DNA from: Marinobacter sp. X15-166B
GTDB lineage: Bacteria > Pseudomonadota > Gammaproteobacteria > Pseudomonadales > Oleiphilaceae
Assembly (NCBI RefSeq): GCF_001752365.1
Contig: NZ_MEIY01000001.1
Location: 1,125,019 to 1,189,018 of the forward strand
Reading direction: 5' to 3'
DNA: 64,000 nt
The notes under the pieces are model-generated. The model was not told where the DNA came from and searched no databases. It saw only the letters and a list, made by a program, of their open reading frames with translations. The position numbers and the translations under genes were made by a program. Shown here piece by piece: positions 58,232 through 64,000 of the stretch (position 1 is the stretch's first letter; each line of letters starts with the position of its first letter).

Positions 58232-60614
58232 CGCCTCCGCTTTCGTTCGCGGTGCCGTCGTCTTTGTTCTTGCCGACTTTGGCAAACTCCGCCAGCCGGT
58301 CGGCCACCACCCGGTTAAAGGTGTGCTCCGGGTACACGCCATCGGCACCGGGCACACCGGCTTCCATCCCGGTCATCAGCCCGATGGCCTGATCGATATG
58401 CCTCAGCGGGTAAATGCTGAACCGCCCTTCCTGCACCGCTGCGCGCACCTGCTCGTTGAGCATCAGATGCTCCACGTTACTGGCCGGCAGCAGGGCCCCC
58501 TGACCAGCCACGCCCCCCGACTGTGCGCACACCGTGAAAAAGCCTTCAATTTTTTCATTCACCCCTCCTACGGCCTGAACCTCGCCGTGCTGGTTCATTG
58601 AACCAGTTACCGCCAGAGACTGCTTCAAGGGCACGCCGGCAATGGCGGACAGCAACACGCAGGTTTCCGCCACCGAGGCCGAGTCCCCCTCCACGCCACC
58701 GTAGGACTGCTCAAACGCCAGGCTGGCTGACAGGGAGAGTTCCCCGTTCGGGGCATAGCGATTGGCCAGAAAGCGGGACAGTATCATCACCGTTTTGCTG
58801 TGAATCGGCCCGCCAAGCTTGGCTTCCCGCTCGATATCCACCACCTGCCCTTTACCCGGGCGCGCGGTGGCGGTGATGCGAGTGGGTTGGCCGAACCGGG
58901 TGGCCCCTATCTGCAACACGGACAGACCGTTCACCTGCCCCACTGTTTCGCCCTCGGTGGCGATCATTGTTACGCCCCTGCGAATCTGTGCCAGACTGCG
59001 CTCGCGAATACGGCTGGACCGATACTTCTGCTCATCAATGGCCTGCTGCACGTGGCGCACACCGATACCGTCTGCACCCGCCTGACGGGCCCAATGATCG
59101 GCCTCGGCCAGCAGGTCTTTGAGCACCCGGTCGTGGGCTGCGAGCTTCTTCTGGTCACTGGCCAGGCGGCTGCCATGTTCAATCACCCGCGCCACCGCCT
59201 CCCGGTCGAGCGCCATCAACCCGGACGCCCGGGCCAGAGTAGCAATCATACGGGCATAAAGTGGGTAACTGTCATCATTGCGGTCCAGATCGTCTTCGAA
59301 GTCTGCTTCGACTTTGAACAGATCCAGAAAGTCCGGGTCGTAATGGGACAACAGGTAATACAACATGCGGTCGCCCAACAGAACCACCTTCACGTTCAGC
59401 GGAATCGGCTCCGGCTGCTGGCTGACCGTGGTCGCCAACCCGTACAGCCGCTCCAGCGATTCAATGCGGATTTCACCGGCGAACAGCACCCGTTTCAGGC
59501 TCTCCCAGGCCAGTGGCTGACCCAGAACGCGGCGGGCATCCAGAACCAGATACCCCCCGTTGGCCCGGTGCAGGGCGCCGGCCCGAATCAGGGTGAAATC
59601 GGTGTACAGGTTACCCTGGTGAGCCCGGTGTTCGATTTGTCCGGTCAGGTGCTGATGGGTGGGCAGATCGCCGTACACCACCGGGGCGCCCCGGGTATCG
59701 GCATTGTCGACCAGAAGATTGACCCGGTAGCGGTTCAGCACCCCGCCGGGGGCGCCGTGTTCGTTGTCCTGAAACGCCTCTACGTGTTCAACCACGTCCT
59801 CGCGCACCGCATCCAGATGGGCCACCACCGCGGGCACATGGGCCCACTTGTCGCGCAACTCACCGATCGGGGCACCCAGCGTGAGCTGCACCATTTCTTC
59901 ATTCAGTGCGTGCACGCGCTCGCGCATTTCCTTACGCAAACGGGGCACTTGCTGGATGGTCTGCTGCAACTGTTTCGACAGATCTTCCACCTTGGCTTCA
60001 ACCAGCGCTTTCTCTTCATCGGAAAACGTTTTGTACTCCTCGGGCTCGATCACCTCGCCGTTGCGCATGGGGGCAAATGAAAACCCGGCGGGCGTGGAAA
60101 CCATGGCAATGTTGTTGGCGTTGGCCTCTTCCTGCACAGCAAACAGGCCTTGTTGCTGGCGCCGGTTCACCTCTTCTTGCAGCTCCTGAATGCGGGACTG
60201 GTATTCCTCGCTTTCGAAGGTGGCCGGGATGGCCGTTTTCAGCTCGCTGACCAGATCGTTCATGTCGTTCTGAAACGTGCGGCCGTCGCCCGGCGGCAGT
60301 TCAATGGCGTTCGGCTGGTCTGCGTGCCTGAAATTGAATACATGGCACCAGTCCGACGGCACCGGCTCACCGGCGGCGTGGGTGGCCAGAAACCGCTTGA
60401 CCAGTTCATGCTTGCCGGCACCCGCAGGCCCCAGCACAAACAGGTTGAACCCACTGGCTGCCATGCCGGCCCCGAATTCCAGAGCCCGCAGCACGCGCTC
60501 CTGGCCGAACGGCAGCTCAAGGTCCTGCAGCTGATCGGTGGTGGCAAAATCCAGTTTCTCCGGCGGGCAGCGGTGATAAATCTGGCTTGCGGTTAACGCC
60601 TCGGGTACAGCCAT
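58203..60614 (-). CDS. Lon-family ATP-dependent protease, LonB/YcbZ-like
   Basis: The 803-residue protein has an N-terminal P-loop (LGPAGAGKHELVKRF, residues 61-75), where a His replaces the usual Thr/Ser. A coiled-coil insert with NRRQQQGLFAVQEEANANN follows. The C-terminal Lon protease domain has the Ser/Lys dyad (VEGDSASVAETCVLLSA and GGVNEKIEGFF). ATG 60614 follows AAGGAG. The Asp/Gly-rich tail is low complexity. It overlaps the USP gene, which suggests a stress operon. Confidence 0.9.
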   Translation of the reverse strand: MAVPEALTASQIYHRCPPEKLDFATTDQLQDLELPFGQERVLRALEFGAGMAASGFNLFVLGPAGAGKHELVKRFLATHAAGEPVPSDWCHVFNFRHADQPNAIELPPGDGRTFQNDMNDLVSELKTAIPATFESEEYQSRIQELQEEVNRRQQQGLFAVQEEANANNIAMVSTPAGFSFAPMRNGEVIEPEEYKTFSDEEKALVEAKVEDLSKQLQQTIQQVPRLRKEMRERVHALNEEMVQLTLGAPIGELRDKWAHVPAVVAHLDAVREDVVEHVEAFQDNEHGAPGGVLNRYRVNLLVDNADTRGAPVVYGDLPTHQHLTGQIEHRAHQGNLYTDFTLIRAGALHRANGGYLVLDARRVLGQPLAWESLKRVLFAGEIRIESLERLYGLATTVSQQPEPIPLNVKVVLLGDRMLYYLLSHYDPDFLDLFKVEADFEDDLDRNDDSYPLYARMIATLARASGLMALDREAVARVIEHGSRLASDQKKLAAHDRVLKDLLAEADHWARQAGADGIGVRHVQQAIDEQKYRSSRIRERSLAQIRRGVTMIATEGETVGQVNGLSVLQIGATRFGQPTRITATARPGKGQVVDIEREAKLGGPIHSKTVMILSRFLANRYAPNGELSLSASLAFEQSYGGVEGDSASVAETCVLLSAIAGVPLKQSLAVTGSMNQHGEVQAVGGVNEKIEGFFTVCAQSGGVAGQGALLPASNVEHLMLNEQVRAAVQEGRFSIYPLRHIDQAIGLMTGMEAGVPGADGVYPEHTFNRVVADRLAEFAKVGKNKDDGTANESGGDGDNHNGDD

Positions 60615-60737
60615 GGGTGCTCCTTGGGACTCTGTGCCGTCGACTTTGTTCGGGGCGCCGCGCAAGGACGCTGGCAGGCCAGCCCGGGCCCCTGAGGTTA
60701 TATTAGGCGGGCTTTCCGGTTTGTTCTACCGATGCAC

Positions 60738-61223
60738 TTAACCATAAAAATACTGGCAAGCAGCCTCTGGCATTGTCTCCAGCCCCCTGTGCCCGCCGTC
60801 CGGGCAGGTCATTGCTGATACCTGTGTTCGCGCCCCGCGTCGGTATCCAACAAGATAAGCCCTTTGGCCCGCTCGGGACAGATCAGCGCCGCCCGCAACG
60901 CCATCATGCCCCCGATGGAAATTCGCACCATACGGCTTGCTCGATGCCGACCTCGTCCAGTACCGCAAAGAAGATCGACGCGTCGTGACGCTGAACACAG
61001 GCCATAGGATTCGTCCCGGATGCAAGACTAACCCGCTGTTTTCGATGACGGGGCGTTGGAGTTCTGCAAGCCCTGCTTCTGTTAAATCTCCACTATAGTG
61101 CAGCAGTTGAGTCTTTGGATGGATAAAGACACTGGCATCTTCACTCGCAAGGGAAGAGTGAGACACGACCAACAATAAGAAAGAAAATAACTCCTGAATG
61201 CATAATTGATCCGGTGGGCGCAT
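60738..61223 (-). pseudogene. Decayed gene remnants (alpha/beta hydrolase and a periplasmic ClpP-like protein)
   Basis: The 161-residue open frame is a mosaic. Its start has a signal-like segment and HPKTQLLHYSGDLTEAGLAELQ, like periplasmic ClpP-type proteins. It then runs out of frame with an alpha/beta hydrolase remnant read in other minus-strand frames between 61020 and 60809: DASIFFAVLDEVGIEQAV, a frameshift, then ISIGGMMALRAALICPERAKG and LILLDTDAGRE. No intact frame covers either protein. The surrounding 60615-61299 holds nothing else recognisable. Confidence 0.6.
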
Positions 61224-61299
61224 AACGTTGAACTCATTGGTGCCCGGAATGGGCTAGAATTCACGCAGCCTGTCGGCCGACCCGCAACTGAGGAATGGC

Positions 61300-61827
61300 A
61301 TGAGTAAACTTGGCTTCATCCGACCTGAAATCCGCTACCTGCTTTACCTCATTGTTTTCTGGGTTGTGTTACTCGCCGCTGCGACGCTTTTTTTCGCCAG
61401 TTGGGACTCCCGCCAAACCAACCCCAACCAGCAACTGGTCAGCCACACCCGCGGCAGCACCACCGAAATTAAGCTTCAGGCCAACCGCCATGGCCATTAT
61501 CTGGCAAATGGCACCATCAATAACCAGAACGTCACCTTCATCCTCGATACCGGCGCCACAACCGTGTCCGTCTCAGAAGCCATCGCCCAAAAAGCAGGCC
61601 TTACCCGGGGGCTGCCCGGTCTTGCACGCACCGCGGCTGGCACAGTCAAGGTGTGGAGTACGACCATTCACGAACTCCGCCTGGGCGATTTTACCTTCAC
61701 TAATGTCCCCGCCACCATCAACCCGGCCATGGACCCCGACCTGGTGTTACTGGGCATGAGCGTGCTTGGGCGGCTTAACTTCTCCCAGCAATCGGGCGTG
61801 CTGACCCTGAGCCAGGAAACACGGTGA
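61300..61827 (+). CDS. Membrane-anchored retropepsin-like aspartic protease
   Basis: The 175-residue protein has one N-terminal membrane helix (residues 13-33) and a periplasmic retropepsin-like domain. Its catalytic motif is FILDTGATTVSVSEAIA (DTG at 83-85), and LLGMSVLGRLNFSQQSGVL lies near the end. This is the TIGR02281-type clan AA family. The substrate is unknown. Confidence 0.9.
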   Translation: MSKLGFIRPEIRYLLYLIVFWVVLLAAATLFFASWDSRQTNPNQQLVSHTRGSTTEIKLQANRHGHYLANGTINNQNVTFILDTGATTVSVSEAIAQKAGLTRGLPGLARTAAGTVKVWSTTIHELRLGDFTFTNVPATINPAMDPDLVLLGMSVLGRLNFSQQSGVLTLSQETR

Positions 61828-62034
61828 GCTGAAAGGAGGCCGATACCATTCATCCTTCTCGGCAAAATGAACGCGGAATTTCGAGTTGCTGCATTGACAG
61901 TCTCCGTTTCAGACGGCTTAAAAAACCACCGTTGACTCGATGGGCAAATCCGGTTGCGGCGCGCGCCACATTGCCCGGTGACCACCCGAAGAAACCACCG
62001 GTCAGACCGTGGCCCACAAAACCGCAGGCATTTT

Positions 62035-62604
62035 TCAGCCGAACGGTCTTACTCCGAACAGCATTTCATGAAGCCAAACAACGATCGCGCCATACAACGC
62101 AATGCCACCCACAACGACTATGACATCGTTCATTCTGGATGTGGGCACGCCGGGTACTGGACGGGCGATCCGAGTTTTCATCGAGACACGGTCTGCAACG
62201 GCCCACAGCAGGAACGAACCAAACAACAACAGATCGGCCAGTGTGCCGTTCACCAGCAGGTGCGCCACCGCCCAGAGTTTTACAGCTACGAGCTGCGGGT
62301 GACTTACCAGGTTTTTAATTCGCCCCGGGAAATAGGGCGCAAGTATTAACACAAAGGTGGGCAGCAAGAGAATGGCGGCCACAGGGCGCATCCACAGAGG
62401 TGGTACATAAAGATGCGTGGGTACTTGCCTGAGATCCGCGTACCCCTTTGCCATGAGAACCAGGCCGACGATTGAAACCACACTGTAAATCAGTTTCCAA
62501 CCCGGTTCGCTCTTTGCAGCAAGCTTATCGCGCACGGGCAGCGCCACGATGGATATGGAGTGCATGCCAAAAAACAACACAAGGCCGATGACTAGCAGCG
62601 ACAT
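62035..62604 (-). CDS. NnrU-family membrane protein
   Basis: The 189-residue protein has about five helices and the NnrU pattern: LVLFFGMHSISI at the start, RPVAAILLLPTFVLILAPYFPGRIKN, and HPQLVAVKLWAVAHLLVNGTLADLLLFGSFLLWAVADR. NnrU is linked to nitric-oxide or denitrification genes in some bacteria, but many family members are not. No denitrification genes are visible here. Confidence 0.88.
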   Translation of the reverse strand: MSLLVIGLVLFFGMHSISIVALPVRDKLAAKSEPGWKLIYSVVSIVGLVLMAKGYADLRQVPTHLYVPPLWMRPVAAILLLPTFVLILAPYFPGRIKNLVSHPQLVAVKLWAVAHLLVNGTLADLLLFGSFLLWAVADRVSMKTRIARPVPGVPTSRMNDVIVVVGGIALYGAIVVWLHEMLFGVRPFG

Positions 62605-63095
62605 AAAGCCAGTTCCTGTAGGTAGAGTTTGGTCTCGGCCCGGTTACTGACTTCACCTGGCCGGCGCCTTCCAGGATCCTCAATTCATCATCCAGCCTAG
62701 ACCATTATTTCAAACTGTCATCCCGGATTGCCGGTTCCGCAACTACCCTCAGTACCGGACTGTGGCGTAAAAAGCCCGAGTGGTTCTCTTTCGCAGTGCA
62801 GAGAGCAGATGATTGGGGCTCTGGATCTTGCCATCACGGGCAGTGAACGTATGAAACTCACCAGCGCGCGCAGCGCGAGGGGCTTGTGCAGCGCTTGGCT
62901 TGCGGCGTGACGGAGCTTTCAAGTTTGTTGACGAGGGGGGTTAACAACGCTTTGCTCACCGGCGATCACTGCTACGTTCGTTTGTGTACAATTATGAAGC
63001 GCTGCGGAATGCACAAAAACGAACGTATCAATTGGCGTCCGGGTGGGGCAACTAGTTCGCTGCCTACATTATGGATATAGCGCTGCGGCACTGGG
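62605..63095. other. 491-base gap without a supported gene
   Basis: Short frames here have no recognisable content. The gap contains the inverted repeat 62974-63026 and probably the promoter of NnrU at its left end. Confidence 0.4.
62974..63026. repeat. Inverted repeat with ACGTTCGTTT arms
   Basis: A 10-base perfect stem, ACGTTCGTTT (62974-62983) and AAACGAACGT (63017-63026), encloses a 33-base loop, with further partial matches inside. It may be a regulatory site or a dispersed repeat. I did not see other copies in the window, but I did not exhaustively scan for them. Confidence 0.35.
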
Positions 63096-63518
63096 TCAAA
63101 CGACACCAATCTGTTGCAGCATACCCATTTGATCCCATTGCTCCCATCGTTCGATCACCTGTTCACCTGCCACCCGGTCCAGAATCAGGCCTTCAAACTG
63201 CGCCCGCTTGCCTGTGGGCTGCGAATCGCCGAGTGGACCGGTGTGCGTTCCTACTGCCGACCATCGTGTAGCAACTTTGTCGCCTGAAATAATCTGATCT
63301 TCGACAGTCAGCTGTAGATCAGGAAACGCGGTCAATAAACCCCTGACCAAATCTTTAAATTCCGCAACTGAAAGGTTGGGGTCTGGTGCTCCCGCCATGT
63401 GGATAACACAATTCGGCGCGAAGGCCTCATCTGCCACCGAAACATCTCCACGATTCAGGCCGTCAATCCATATTTTTTCGTACTTTGTGACTTCCATTGC
63501 GATGTCCTCACTGGTCAT
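63096..63518 (-). CDS. Ester-cyclase/SnoaL-like protein
   Basis: The 140-residue protein has the SnoaL polyketide-cyclase-like pattern: YEKIWIDGLNRGDVSVADEAFAPNCVIHM, LVRGLLTAFPDLQLTVEDQIISGDKVATRWSAVGTHTG and VIERWEQWDQMGMLQQIG. The substrate is unknown. It is the third NTF2-fold gene of the window. Confidence 0.85.
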   Translation of the reverse strand: MTSEDIAMEVTKYEKIWIDGLNRGDVSVADEAFAPNCVIHMAGAPDPNLSVAEFKDLVRGLLTAFPDLQLTVEDQIISGDKVATRWSAVGTHTGPLGDSQPTGKRAQFEGLILDRVAGEQVIERWEQWDQMGMLQQIGVV

Positions 63519-63620
63519 TGTTGGTACTGGATGGAGTCATCAAGTCGGTCCGACCAACGCTTGAAGATACGGCAACCTGCGGCGCGAGCCGCGTTCAGGC
63601 AGTCCGATTTGGTTGACTTG

Positions 63621-64000
63621 TCAGAGCGCAAAGCTGTTATCTGTGCCCACATTGATAACTATAGCAGCGAGATTCTCGAGGAGAGGCAGCACCTCGCGCT
63701 CAAATTCCGGTGGCCCCACACATACCATCATAGGCCCGTGAAAAAGCAGATCCTTGGATTCGATATTCGTTACCGCCCGGACGAGGGTATCCCTGACGCT
63801 AAAGGGATCCTCACCTCCGATTTGTAGCAAGTGGGCGCTAGAACCAGGGTCGACCAGACTTACAGTAAGGTTCGGCAACGCACGTTCGCCGAGTTCACTG
63901 GACAGAAAGAACGCGCGCCACTTCAATTCTGCAGGCGGAGTGTGTTTCGCGAAGAAACGAAGGAATTTGTGGGCCGGCGTAACTGAAGAGCAGACGGTGC
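63621..64000 (-). CDS. Unknown gene, 5' end outside the window
   Basis: The minus-strand frame stays open to base 64000, so the start is missing. The visible 126 residues include HKFLRFFAKHTPPAEL, KWRAFFLSSELGERALPN and MMVCVGPPEFEREVLPLLEN, then an IVINVGTDNSFAL ending. I do not recognise a family. Confidence 0.5.
   Translation of the reverse strand, partial: TVCSSVTPAHKFLRFFAKHTPPAELKWRAFFLSSELGERALPNLTVSLVDPGSSAHLLQIGGEDPFSVRDTLVRAVTNIESKDLLFHGPMMVCVGPPEFEREVLPLLENLAAIVINVGTDNSFAL

Noticed and set aside
62928..63035. Possible integron attC site around TTAACAACGC
   Set aside because: The start resembles an attC core but I found no matching GTTRRRY end or cassette gene, and no integrase is in the window.

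Overview
The window is a GC-rich bacterial chromosome segment. Its gene families (RadD, SlyD, QmcA/NfeD, NhaD, MliC, NnrU, FadB/FadA-type genes) and the strong resemblance of its nic genes to those of Pseudomonas putida point to a gammaproteobacterium, perhaps marine; I cannot name the genus. I saw no rRNA, tRNA, CRISPR array, insertion sequence or phage gene. The density of catabolic operons suggests a metabolically versatile heterotroph.

Left edge (1-2402): the 3' end of an EamA/DMT transporter, a QmcA-like SPFH protein with its NfeD partner, and a carboxymuconolactone-decarboxylase-like protein. Positions 2532-16445 form a pyridine-ring catabolic locus in three units. A minus-strand six-gene operon encodes Rieske oxygenase 1, ferredoxin, ferredoxin reductase, a Tsx-like porin, an NCS1 permease and an isochorismatase-family hydrolase. 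A plus-strand nicC-nicD-nicE-nicF operon is followed by the MarR regulator nicR. A minus-strand operon holds nicX, Rieske oxygenase 2 and a TIM-barrel protein. NicC, X, D, F and E make a complete route from 6-hydroxynicotinate through 2,5-dihydroxypyridine, N-formylmaleamate, maleamate and maleate to fumarate. The nicotinate hydroxylase genes nicAB are absent. A Rieske system with two near-identical oxygenases stands in their place, probably a second entry into 2,5-dihydroxypyridine. A shared 13-base motif recurs upstream of these operons and is a candidate NicR operator.

Positions 16879-27996: an NTF2-like protein, then a minus-strand TRAP transporter operon (dctP-dctQ-dctM) with a MarR regulator and a LysE exporter. 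Divergent from it is a plus-strand homogentisate operon: an MBL-fold protein with an unusual metal site, an FAD monooxygenase, a DUF2783 protein, hmgA, a fumarylacetoacetate hydrolase and maleylacetoacetate isomerase. Together these look like uptake and ring hydroxylation of an aromatic acid, followed by homogentisate cleavage to fumarate and acetoacetate.

Positions 28033-49975 hold mostly housekeeping and stress genes: delta-class carbonic anhydrase, a CDGSH/glutamate-synthase fusion, GFA protein, MliC, NhaD antiporter, HerA-like ATPase, DHA2 transporter, M14 peptidase, GST, RadD, a ferric-reductase-like flavoprotein with a tiny overlapping membrane ORF, SlyD, ThpR, and a GCS2-like/aspartoacylase-like pair. 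Positions 49986-57001 carry an acyl-CoA degradation operon (thiolase, FadB-like, acyl-CoA dehydrogenase, CaiB-type CoA-transferase) with an AraC regulator. Positions 57091-64000 hold a Lon-family protease with a universal stress protein, decayed gene remnants, a retropepsin-like protease, NnrU, an ester-cyclase-like protein and a partial unknown gene at the right edge.
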